From Deltaproteobacteria bacterium (GTDB taxonomy: Bacteria > Desulfobacterota > Desulfomonilia > UBA1062), in assembly GCA_020053185.1 (NCBI GenBank), contig JAGVNP010000077.1:1-10723 (forward strand): a DNA stretch of 10,723 nucleotides, written 5' to 3'. Below are positions 1 through 6,952 of the stretch, piece after piece. Position 1 is the first letter of the stretch; every line of letters begins with the position of its first letter. Made by a program: the position numbers and the translations under genes. The notes under the pieces were generated by a model. The model was not told the DNA's origin. It ran no database searches and saw only the letters and a program-made list of their open reading frames with translations.

Positions 1-822
1 AATCATCCCTGGCTTGTCATTAAGATCAGGGATATCACTGATATTGATCCCATTGGGAAGTATTCCATTGGGAGCTTTTCCAAAAAAGAAGGAGGCTTCT
101 TTTCCCGTTATCTCACTCACTGTGGTAAAACAATCACTCTCACGCGCAGTCACGCTTCCCATTGAATGCTTTGCCGCAATATTCAGCCTGGTTGCCATCT
201 CAAGAGGCATTATGCTGCTCATATCCGAGTAAATATCCATTCCATGAGAGGACATGGATCTACCCAGCATAGTTGCGTGGGTGGTAAATATTGTGCCTAT
301 CTCCGGTACATACTGCTTTATGTAGAGAAGTCCTGCGCCGCTCATCCACTCATGAAACTGGGCAACTGCCACCTCGTTCTCATGAACGAGATCTTCATAG
401 AGCGTCTCTATCACCTCACCGAATGCAGTGCTGAAGAGCACAGGCTCTATATAATCCCATTCACCCGTGATGGAATCCACGCCAAACTCTTCCCATAACT
501 GAAAAAATAACTTGGCCTGGTTATATTTATTATTATGATTTACCAGAATTACCCGTGGCCTTCCCGGCACATTCCAGCGGCCGCACTTGAAGCTCAGTTT
601 TTTCTCAATGAGTTTGGGCTTTATCTTTTTCCAGAGAGCTTCTTCTGTTTCCTCAAATTCCGGATTATTCCCCAAAAGAGGACCTATGAGAAAATAATTG
701 TCGCCAAAATTATCTACAGCGTTCTTGACTTTAGTCTTTAGAACAGTATGAATTCCCCCTACTTTGTTGCAGACTTCCCAGCTGACCTCAAATACAAATT
801 TAACAGAACCTGCATCTTGCAT
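1..822 (-). CDS. Glycogen synthase, GT3 (eukaryotic/Gsy-like) family, N-terminal part; runs off left edge
   Basis: Reading the minus strand from an ATG at 822 gives 274 codons without a stop down to base 1, so the gene continues beyond the window. GT3 enzymes elongate alpha-1,4-glucan from a nucleotide-glucose donor (UDP-glucose in eukaryotes) in the cytosol. The protein opens with a GT3-type N-terminus, FEVSWEVCNKVGGI at residues 11-24, including a KVGG donor-loop motif. AQFHEWMSGAGLL (154-166) and FTTHATMLGR (179-188) follow, then a segment ending FTTVSEIT and ILPNGINI (about 232-261). All of these match the order of blocks in yeast and animal glycogen synthase. GT3 proteins are usually 550-700 residues, so less than half is seen and the C-terminal catalytic Glu region is missing. 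The start has AGAGG eight bases upstream and lies 19 bases after the GH57 stop, so it is the last visible gene of the glycogen operon. Family assignment is firm; the donor sugar is inferred. Confidence 0.9.
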   Translation of the reverse strand, partial: MQDAGSVKFVFEVSWEVCNKVGGIHTVLKTKVKNAVDNFGDNYFLIGPLLGNNPEFEETEEALWKKIKPKLIEKKLSFKCGRWNVPGRPRVILVNHNNKYNQAKLFFQLWEEFGVDSITGEWDYIEPVLFSTAFGEVIETLYEDLVHENEVAVAQFHEWMSGAGLLYIKQYVPEIGTIFTTHATMLGRSMSSHGMDIYSDMSSIMPLEMATRLNIAAKHSMGSVTARESDCFTTVSEITGKEASFFFGKAPNGILPNGINISDIPDLNDKPGMI

Positions 823-841
823 ATTGTCGTCCTCTATACCT

Positions 842-2023
842 TCAATTATGTAATCTCTCTGAAAAATCCGAGAGTATGTTCATATAGTTTATATACGCAT
901 CGTACGGACTGTCAAAGGGATTAAAATATTTATGTACATCTCCGTCAGAAAACCACTTTGTGCACATATAGTAGAAATGATCCCCTGTCTGTAGTTTGCG
1001 CCATGTATCAACAAGCTCGGGCGATTTTATCTTTTTCACTTTTTGCCCCAGGCTGTAGATCCGCTCAAGCGCTTCTTTCTGCATGGCATTCCCCATCCAT
1101 GCTGTAAGGTCCCTCTCAATATCAGCCCAGGAGATGAATTGCTCCACATCGATCTGGGCAACAGGATCATAGTGATCTGACTCTTCAGAAGGTGTAACAA
1201 AATTAAAATCAGGATGAGTTAATATCTTTTCCGGCAGCATATTCATGAATGTAAAGATCCCTGTATCTTCCCATTGATGCTCGCCGAACGTCTCATAGTC
1301 CATAAAGAGATTGATGACTTCTCCTGAGGCATTGATCTGATGAATCCAGTGCGCAAACTTATCCGCTAAAAGTGGAAACCCGTCCCATTGTCTGTTCGAG
1401 AACCGAAAAGCCACATCATCCGAGAGACGATAGTTCTTTAAAAGCAGTTTTATCTTATAGCATCCTTTGGGCTGATACACAAAATTAGGGCTCCTCCATC
1501 CGAGTATGTGGTCTGCGCCCTCAGCAAGGATAGCCTTATACCCCATCTTTTCCACATGGGAAGCAAGCTCATTGTTATAAATAAGCTCGGTATTCCTGAA
1601 CACTTTTGGTGTCTGACCAAACAGCTCTTTTATCTTATTTTTGTGGAGCCTTACCTGTTCATCAAATTCTGTCCTGGAAAACAGAAACGCAAGACTGTGA
1701 TAGTAGGTCTCATTTAAAAACTCGACGCATCCTGTATCTGAAAGCTTTTTGAACGATTCAATCACCTCTGGTGCATAGCGCTCAAACTGATCCAGGGCAA
1801 TGCCGCTGATCGAGTATGCAACCTTGAATTTGCCCTTATGCCGTTCTATGAGAGACAAGATAAGCTCATTCGTAGGCAAATAGCATTTCCTAGAGACCTT
1901 CTGGATGATCTGAAAATTTTTGTCTACATCTTCGTACTCGTGTTTTGTACCGATATCGAAAAATGTATATTTGCTGATCCTGTAAGGCTGGTGAACCTGA
2001 AAATAAAAGCATACAGATGGCAT
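842..2023 (-). CDS. GH57 family alpha-amylase-type glycoside hydrolase
   Basis: A 393-residue cytosolic protein with no signal peptide, so it probably acts on intracellular glycogen or maltodextrin. The five GH57 signature regions can be followed: HQP (11-13), GCVEFL (98-103), FRNTELIY (142-149), MDYETFGEH (241-249) and WADIERDLTAWMGNAMQ (299-315). Glu146 in region 3 and Asp242 in region 4 sit where GH57 enzymes carry nucleophile and acid/base, so the protein is predicted active, unlike GH57 'amylase-like' proteins that lack one of them. The compact length and the WxDxERD-type fifth region resemble the archaeal and bacterial alpha-amylase group. 4-Alpha-glucanotransferase activity cannot be excluded, because GH57 covers both. 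The ATG is preceded by a purine-rich GGGAGAGAGG and begins 11 bases after the GT4 stop. The gene sits between two glucosyltransferase genes in the same operon, which supports a role in trimming or remodelling alpha-glucan. Confidence 0.88.
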   Translation of the reverse strand: MPSVCFYFQVHQPYRISKYTFFDIGTKHEYEDVDKNFQIIQKVSRKCYLPTNELILSLIERHKGKFKVAYSISGIALDQFERYAPEVIESFKKLSDTGCVEFLNETYYHSLAFLFSRTEFDEQVRLHKNKIKELFGQTPKVFRNTELIYNNELASHVEKMGYKAILAEGADHILGWRSPNFVYQPKGCYKIKLLLKNYRLSDDVAFRFSNRQWDGFPLLADKFAHWIHQINASGEVINLFMDYETFGEHQWEDTGIFTFMNMLPEKILTHPDFNFVTPSEESDHYDPVAQIDVEQFISWADIERDLTAWMGNAMQKEALERIYSLGQKVKKIKSPELVDTWRKLQTGDHFYYMCTKWFSDGDVHKYFNPFDSPYDAYINYMNILSDFSERLHN

Positions 2024-2034
2024 AGCCTCTCTCC

Positions 2035-3300
2035 CTACACTACGCTATGGTAAATATCCATAATCTTTTTGCCCGCATTCTCCCATCTGATATTTTTCAG
2101 CTCGTCTTTTCCATTATGCGCCATTTCGTTATGCAGCGTTTGATATTTCAAAACTCCCAGGATCTTATTTGCGAGTTCCTTCACATCCCAGAAATCTACC
2201 TTTATTGCAGCCTTAAGAAGCTCTGATACTCCTGATTGTTTTGAGATGATCACCGGCACATCATATGCCATTGCTTCAAGCGCTGAGATTCCAAACGGCT
2301 CGGACACAGACGGCATCACATAGACATCGCTCATTGCAAACGCCTTCTCTACTTCATCGCCTTTTAAAAACCCGGTAAAATAAAAATTGCTTCCGATCTT
2401 AAGCTCTGCAGCCCGCTCGATCATTCTTGGCAGCATGTCACCTGAGCCAGCCATGATAAAATGTGCTTTTTTTTCTTTAGAGAGCACGAGGTTGGCTGCT
2501 TCTATAAAATAATCCGGACCTTTTTGAAAAGTAACCCTGCCTAGAAAAAGCACGTACTTCTTTGCAGGGTCTTTTTTTATTTGATATTTAGCCTGTGACT
2601 CATGGCGTGATACTGCATTATGCACTACCGAGATCTTACTTGGGGATATGCCATAGAATTCTGTAATTCTGTTTTTCGTGTAATGACTCACCGTAATGAT
2701 ATGATCTGCCGCATCAAGTCCGGTGCGCTCTATCTCGTAGATGTCCTGATTTATATGTATGCCGCTGCGGTCAAATTCAAGGGCATGAATATGTACTATG
2801 AGAGGTTTTTTTATAGCCCGCCTTGCCTCAATACCTGCGGGGAAGGTCATCCAGTCATGGGCATGGATGACGTCAAATTCTTCCTGAAGCGCAATCATGC
2901 CGGCCACTTGCGCATAGCGGTACACCTCGGAAAAAAGGTTAGGCCCATATTCACCAGAGAGGCAACTTACAATGGATGATTCAACCTCTTGTTTTATGAT
3001 CCCCTTTTTAAGCATCTCTATATATTCTTTATCTCTCATGTAAGGAGACAGAGGGGAGTTTACGGTTTTCATACGAAGACTTCTTGTCTCGCTGATCTCC
3101 TCTCCATATTCCTTCAGCACAATTTCTTCGCAGTCTAGAAGCCTCACATGTGATCTTGATTTTTTGACCTTCATTTTCGGGATCACAAACACAATTTCCG
3201 CCCCATGTTTGGCAAGTCCCTTGGTGATACCTTGACAGGCAGTTCCAAGACCTCCGCTCATATGGGGAGGAAATTCCCATCCAAACATAAGCACTTTCAT
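2035..3300 (-). CDS. GT4 family glycosyltransferase, glycogen-synthase-like
   Basis: A 421-residue GT-B fold glycosyltransferase. The N-terminal domain starts MKVLMFGWEFPPHMSGGLGT, the glycine-rich loop (15-20) used by GT4/GT5 enzymes, and has HAHDW at 146-150. The C-terminal donor domain shows FLGRVTFQKGPDYF (252-265), AGSGD (284-288) and SEPFGISALEA (333-343). That last block contains the E-x7-E pair, Glu334 and Glu342. No transmembrane segment or signal peptide is seen. It is shorter than classical GlgA (about 480 residues). The Lys of the KxGGL motif that contacts ADP-glucose in GT5 is Met14 here, so ADP-glucose use should not be assumed. Its ATG overlaps the stop of the debranching-enzyme gene by 4 bases, with GGAGG seven bases upstream, which implies translational coupling. 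Context and fold suggest alpha-glucan chain synthesis or priming; another sugar transfer is possible. Confidence 0.87.
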   Translation of the reverse strand: MKVLMFGWEFPPHMSGGLGTACQGITKGLAKHGAEIVFVIPKMKVKKSRSHVRLLDCEEIVLKEYGEEISETRSLRMKTVNSPLSPYMRDKEYIEMLKKGIIKQEVESSIVSCLSGEYGPNLFSEVYRYAQVAGMIALQEEFDVIHAHDWMTFPAGIEARRAIKKPLIVHIHALEFDRSGIHINQDIYEIERTGLDAADHIITVSHYTKNRITEFYGISPSKISVVHNAVSRHESQAKYQIKKDPAKKYVLFLGRVTFQKGPDYFIEAANLVLSKEKKAHFIMAGSGDMLPRMIERAAELKIGSNFYFTGFLKGDEVEKAFAMSDVYVMPSVSEPFGISALEAMAYDVPVIISKQSGVSELLKAAIKVDFWDVKELANKILGVLKYQTLHNEMAHNGKDELKNIRWENAGKKIMDIYHSVV

Positions 3301-5267
3301 TGTATCGCCTCCAACAACTCAGAGATCCTTAATATCTCTGCAACACTCCATGCCTGCGCAATACAGCCTCTCGGTTCATGGGGCTCATCTCCATCAAAGA
3401 TCTCGGAGATCTGGTTTAAGCCTGCATCAAGAAGATGATTCTCAAAATGGGATAGAATCTCCTTTATTTTTTTCTTTGCCATACTCTTATTTTCCGAGAC
3501 TTTAAGGAGTGCTTCACCGTAATGTCCGAAAAGCCACGGCCACACTGTGCCCTGGTGGTATGAGGCGTCTCTTTCTTCTTGAGAGCCCTGATATATTCCG
3601 CGATACATGGGATCATTAGGCGAGAGAGTGCGCAGCCCGTATGGTGTAAGAAGTTCTTCTTCGACTTTTTCTACCACCTTTTTCATCTTTATTTCATCCA
3701 ATACACTATATGGAAGAGAGACCGCAAAGATCTGATTCGGCCGTACAGATTCATCCCTTTCACCTGTATCAGAACACCACACATCTGCAAGATACCCCCC
3801 TTCTTCTATCCAAAAACAGTTCGAAAAAGACTCTCTTATTCTTTTGATAATCTCCTCTACATCAAAAGCAAGGCTAACACCAAATTTCTCTGCAAGATCC
3901 TTAACAAAACAGAGCGCATTAAACCACAAAGCATTGATCTCCACAGCACATCCATGCCGCGGGGTCATTGAGCAACCGCACACCTTTGCATCCATCCACG
4001 TGAGATTCGTGTTCTGGTCTCCTGCCCTAAGCAAGCCATTTTCGAGCACCTCCACATGTTCAGGGCTGGCTTGCATATATTGGGAAACAATATCAACCAG
4101 CGCTGGCCAGAACTCTTTCTTCACAAGCCCGTAATCATTTGTTGCCCGCAAAAATTCCTGCACACACCAGAAATACCAAAGAGATGCATCAACAGAATTG
4201 TACGAAGGAATTCCGGCATCAGATATGCAGTTTGGGATAAGCCCGTCTTTTCTCTGTTCTCCAATGCGCTTGAGTATATCGACCCCTTCTTTAATCTTGC
4301 CTTGAGAAAATGTGAGGCCAGGAAGGCTGATAAGAGTATCCCTGCCCCATTCATTGAACCAGTGATATCCGGCGATAATTGACGTATTGCCTTTACGATT
4401 TTTTATCACAAATCCCGCAGACGAAGGGTAAAGTTTTGCTGCAAGACCTTGCTTCTTAAAGATCTTATTGCCCTGGCTTTTCTGATCCTGCCTTCTTTTT
4501 TCTTCCTTTTCCCATAGTCTAGCGACCCTTGTTTTCTTCTCTTCAATCGAACAGCATAGGATAATATCCTTACCAGGAGAAAGTTTTGCTTCAAACACTC
4601 CGGGCACAAAAAGATCTTCGTGAAAGGGATATCCTCTCTGTTCTTCTTCTATGTATTCAAATTTCTTGTACCACTGCGGAGACGGGAAGAAGGAGCTTAC
4701 CTTGCTTGTTTTTAGATAGAGATTAGGCATTGTCTCGTATGGTGAGATAAAAAAACCGTTTTCTATTTTGTAAGTATGCGGCCTTAGAAACAGATTTTCA
4801 TTGCTAAGATCATGGATGCCTCGAAACGCTAATAACGGCTTTATCTTAATTTTCACAGGAGAAGAAGATTTTTCAAGAGAATATCTCACGAGTGCCGTAT
4901 TTTCCCCATAGAGCAGCATCAGATCCTTGTGTAGGATTGTATCGCCAATCTGGTATGTGAGTCTGGGAAAAAGATCCAGAGAAAACTTTTTTAAGTTTTT
5001 ATATCCTTGAGGATGAAAAACTTCTGGATATTTATGGGTAGATAAAAATATTTCTTTACCATGAATACTTATTGAGTCTTCGAGATCCGAGAACAGTACA
5101 AATCTCCCTTTAGGTTTATCAGTGGTTGCGATAAGCAGTCCATGATACTTACGGGAATGACAGTTTATTATTGTACTCGATGCATAGCCTCCGAGACCAT
5201 TTGTCTCAAGCCATTCCTTTTTCAATAAATCATCAATACCACATGCATTGCAATCTATCTTAATCAC
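3297..5267 (-). CDS. Glycogen debranching enzyme (amylo-alpha-1,6-glucosidase type)
   Basis: A 656-residue protein of the archaeal/bacterial single-function debranching enzyme family, which removes alpha-1,6 branch glucose from glycogen in the cytosol. The N-terminal GDE domain is marked by EWLETNGLGGYASSTI (18-33) and SRKYHGLL (38-45). The C-terminal (alpha/alpha)6-barrel carries YHWFNEWGRDTLISLPG (301-317), DASLWYF (360-366), NLTWMDA (421-427), YHQGTVWPW (570-578) and ISEIFDGDEPHEPRGC (620-635). Asp426 and Glu622 are candidate catalytic acids by analogy with the family. The start is GTG at 5267, chosen because GGGGGAG lies seven bases upstream and the next residues fit the family N-terminus. 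It is the first gene of the glycogen operon and overlaps the next gene by 4 bases. The length is normal, no frameshift is seen, and a Lys/Arg/Glu-rich linker (about 243-273) separates the domains. Confidence 0.93.
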   Translation of the reverse strand: MIKIDCNACGIDDLLKKEWLETNGLGGYASSTIINCHSRKYHGLLIATTDKPKGRFVLFSDLEDSISIHGKEIFLSTHKYPEVFHPQGYKNLKKFSLDLFPRLTYQIGDTILHKDLMLLYGENTALVRYSLEKSSSPVKIKIKPLLAFRGIHDLSNENLFLRPHTYKIENGFFISPYETMPNLYLKTSKVSSFFPSPQWYKKFEYIEEEQRGYPFHEDLFVPGVFEAKLSPGKDIILCCSIEEKKTRVARLWEKEEKRRQDQKSQGNKIFKKQGLAAKLYPSSAGFVIKNRKGNTSIIAGYHWFNEWGRDTLISLPGLTFSQGKIKEGVDILKRIGEQRKDGLIPNCISDAGIPSYNSVDASLWYFWCVQEFLRATNDYGLVKKEFWPALVDIVSQYMQASPEHVEVLENGLLRAGDQNTNLTWMDAKVCGCSMTPRHGCAVEINALWFNALCFVKDLAEKFGVSLAFDVEEIIKRIRESFSNCFWIEEGGYLADVWCSDTGERDESVRPNQIFAVSLPYSVLDEIKMKKVVEKVEEELLTPYGLRTLSPNDPMYRGIYQGSQEERDASYHQGTVWPWLFGHYGEALLKVSENKSMAKKKIKEILSHFENHLLDAGLNQISEIFDGDEPHEPRGCIAQAWSVAEILRISELLEAIQ

Positions 5268-5310
5268 AGAAATACTCCCCCAATAAAAACCCTGCTAACT
5301 ACTTTCTATC

Positions 5311-5338
5311 AAAGGCAATCCGCTAAATACATGCCTTT
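5311..5338 (-). other. Leader hairpin ahead of glycogen operon
   Basis: A perfect 7-base inverted repeat, AAAGGCA (5311-5317) and TGCCTTT (5332-5338), encloses a 14-base loop. It lies 44 bases upstream of the GTG start of the debranching-enzyme gene, so it would sit in the 5' leader of the transcript. No T-run follows at once, so it does not look like a finished terminator. A short CCGG-ATGTC-CCGG palindrome lies just upstream on the transcript (roughly 5349-5361). I recognise no known riboswitch class. It may be a structured leader or chance. Confidence 0.3.
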
Positions 5339-5388
5339 TAAAAACCTTCCCCGGGACATCCGGTGTTTATCGGCAAAATTGCATAAAA

Positions 5389-5418
5389 ATATTACGCAAA
5401 GAAGACAAAAAAATACAA
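5389..5418 (-). promoter_or_regulatory. Candidate sigma70-type promoter for the glycogen operon
   Basis: On the minus strand, a TTGTAT hexamer (5418-5413) is separated by 18 bases from TAATAT (5394-5389), inside a very AT-rich stretch. Matches to TTGACA and TATAAT are partial (3/6 and 4/6). It would give a leader of roughly 115 bases before the GTG at 5267. The position is right, between the ahcY terminator and the debranching-enzyme gene, but AT-rich DNA makes chance matches easy. Confidence 0.3.
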
Positions 5419-5451
5419 GATATAGGGTAGTGTTTTTACTGAATTTTTACA

Positions 5452-5487
5452 ATAAAAATTGGCTGGACAGAGATCTGCTCTCTGGCC
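5452..5487 (-). terminator. Rho-independent terminator of thrC-metK-ahcY operon
   Basis: Starting 11 bases after the ahcY stop, the minus strand has GGCCAGAGA (5487-5479), a 5-base loop GCAGA and TCTCTGTCC (5473-5465). Eight of nine positions pair, with one C-T mismatch. AGCCAATTTTTATTG follows, so a T-run comes six bases after the stem. Location, stem stability and T-tract fit an intrinsic terminator that isolates the operon from the glycogen genes. TTTT also flanks the hairpin on the other strand, so it might act in both directions. Confidence 0.65.
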
Positions 5488-5497
5488 TTTTAAGACA

Positions 5498-6946
5498 TCA
5501 GTACCGGTAATGATCCGACTTGAAGGGTCCATGCACAGAAACACCGATATAATCAGCCTGTTTTTTCGTAAGTCTTGTAAGCTTTACCCCTAATTTTTTC
5601 AGGTGAAGCTGAGCCACTTCTTCATCCAATTTTTTCGGAAGGGTCTTCACGTCAATTTCCCTGGGGTTTGCCCAAAGATCAATCTGCGCGAGAACCTGAT
5701 TGGTGAATGAATTGGACATGACAAAAGAAGGATGTCCGGTTGCACATCCGAGATTTACCAAACGCCCCTCAGCTAAGAGGTAAATTGCATGCCCGTCAGG
5801 AAATATGTATTTGTCCACCTGCGGCTTGATGTTCACCTTTTTTATGCCAGGGTATTCATTGAGCATATCCACCTGAATCTCATTGTCAAAATGACCTATG
5901 TTGCAGACAATTGCCTGATCTTTCATATTTTCCATGTGCTCTAGCCGGATAACCTCGCAGTTGCCGGTGGCAGTTACAAAGATGTCAGCCTCTTTGAGGG
6001 CATCTTCTGTTGTAGTGACCTTAAAGCCTGCCATTGCAGCCTGAAGCGCGCATATAGGATCTATTTCGGTAACCAGAACCCGGGCACCGAAACCCCGCAT
6101 GGACTGTGCACATCCCTTGCCCACATCACCATATCCGCACACGCACACAATCTTTCCTGCAATCATTACATCGGTTGCCCGCTTGATCCCGTCTGCAAGT
6201 GATTCGCGGCATCCGTAGAGATTGTCAAATTTCGATTTAGTGACCGAATCATTTACATTAATGGCAGGGAAAAGAAGTGTGCCCTCAGACAACATCTGGT
6301 AGAGCCGATGCACACCTGTGGTTGTCTCCTCGGAAACGCCTTTGATATCTTCGACCATGTTGTGCCAGAATGTTGGATTAGCTTTTAATTGCTTCTTTAA
6401 AGCCGCATTGATGATTGCAAGCTCTCTGTTGTCTGTCGGCTCATTGAGAATCGAAGGGGTTATCTCTGCCTGATAACCACGATGAATCATGAGCGTTGCA
6501 TCACCGCCGTCATCAACGATTAAATTCGGTCCTTTTCCTCCAGGGAAACTTAACGCCTGAAGCGTACATGCCCAGTACTCCTCGAGGCTCTCACCTTTCC
6601 AGGCAAACACCGGTGTACCGGAGGCAGCAATGGCTGCAGCAGCATGATCCTGGGTTGAGAAAATATTGCAAGATGCCCATCGCACATCAGCCCCAAGGAT
6701 TTCAAGTGTCTCGATAAGCACTGCTGTTTGTATTGTCATGTGGAGAGATCCGGAGATGCGGGCGCCTTTTAAGGGTTTCGTCTTCGCATATTTTTCGCGT
6801 ATTGCCATGAGGCCCGGCATCTCATGCTCTGAAACCTCAATTTCCTTCCTGCCGAAACCGGCAAGGGACATATCTGCAACTTTATATTGCAGTTTTGAAT
6901 AGTCAGGAAGCTGAATTCTGGAATTGATAGCCTTTTTTGCAGCCAT
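5498..6946 (-). CDS. ahcY: S-adenosylhomocysteinase (adenosylhomocysteine hydrolase)
   Basis: A 482-residue cytosolic enzyme that reversibly splits S-adenosylhomocysteine into adenosine and homocysteine, using tightly bound NAD. Diagnostic blocks are SCNIFSTQDHAAAAIA (92-107), DDGGDAT (145-151), VNDSVTKSKFDN (231-242) with the active-site Lys/Asp set, and the NAD-binding GYGDVGKG (271-278). GHFDNEI (351-357), GRLVNLGCATGHP (394-406) and the C-terminal KSDHYRY (476-482) complete the picture. It is the long form, with the extra segment around 152-195 found in many bacteria. The ATG lies six bases after the metK TAA, in the same reading frame. The only Shine-Dalgarno-like AGGAG lies inside the end of metK, 11 bases from the start, so translational coupling to metK is likely. 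A terminator follows directly. Start choice is forced by the in-frame metK stop just upstream. Confidence 0.97.
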   Translation of the reverse strand: MAAKKAINSRIQLPDYSKLQYKVADMSLAGFGRKEIEVSEHEMPGLMAIREKYAKTKPLKGARISGSLHMTIQTAVLIETLEILGADVRWASCNIFSTQDHAAAAIAASGTPVFAWKGESLEEYWACTLQALSFPGGKGPNLIVDDGGDATLMIHRGYQAEITPSILNEPTDNRELAIINAALKKQLKANPTFWHNMVEDIKGVSEETTTGVHRLYQMLSEGTLLFPAINVNDSVTKSKFDNLYGCRESLADGIKRATDVMIAGKIVCVCGYGDVGKGCAQSMRGFGARVLVTEIDPICALQAAMAGFKVTTTEDALKEADIFVTATGNCEVIRLEHMENMKDQAIVCNIGHFDNEIQVDMLNEYPGIKKVNIKPQVDKYIFPDGHAIYLLAEGRLVNLGCATGHPSFVMSNSFTNQVLAQIDLWANPREIDVKTLPKKLDEEVAQLHLKKLGVKLTRLTKKQADYIGVSVHGPFKSDHYRY

Positions 6947-6952
6947 ATGTTC

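Noticed and set aside
14..741. Three plus-strand open frames at the left edge.
   Set aside because: The minus strand here encodes an unbroken GT3 glycogen synthase N-terminus with clear motifs, so the plus-strand frames are shadows.
3579..3971. Long open frames on the plus strand opposite the debranching-enzyme gene, and similar ones opposite metK, ahcY and the GT4 gene.
   Set aside because: Each lies antisense to a strongly supported conserved gene, lacks domains and looks like codon-structure shadow.
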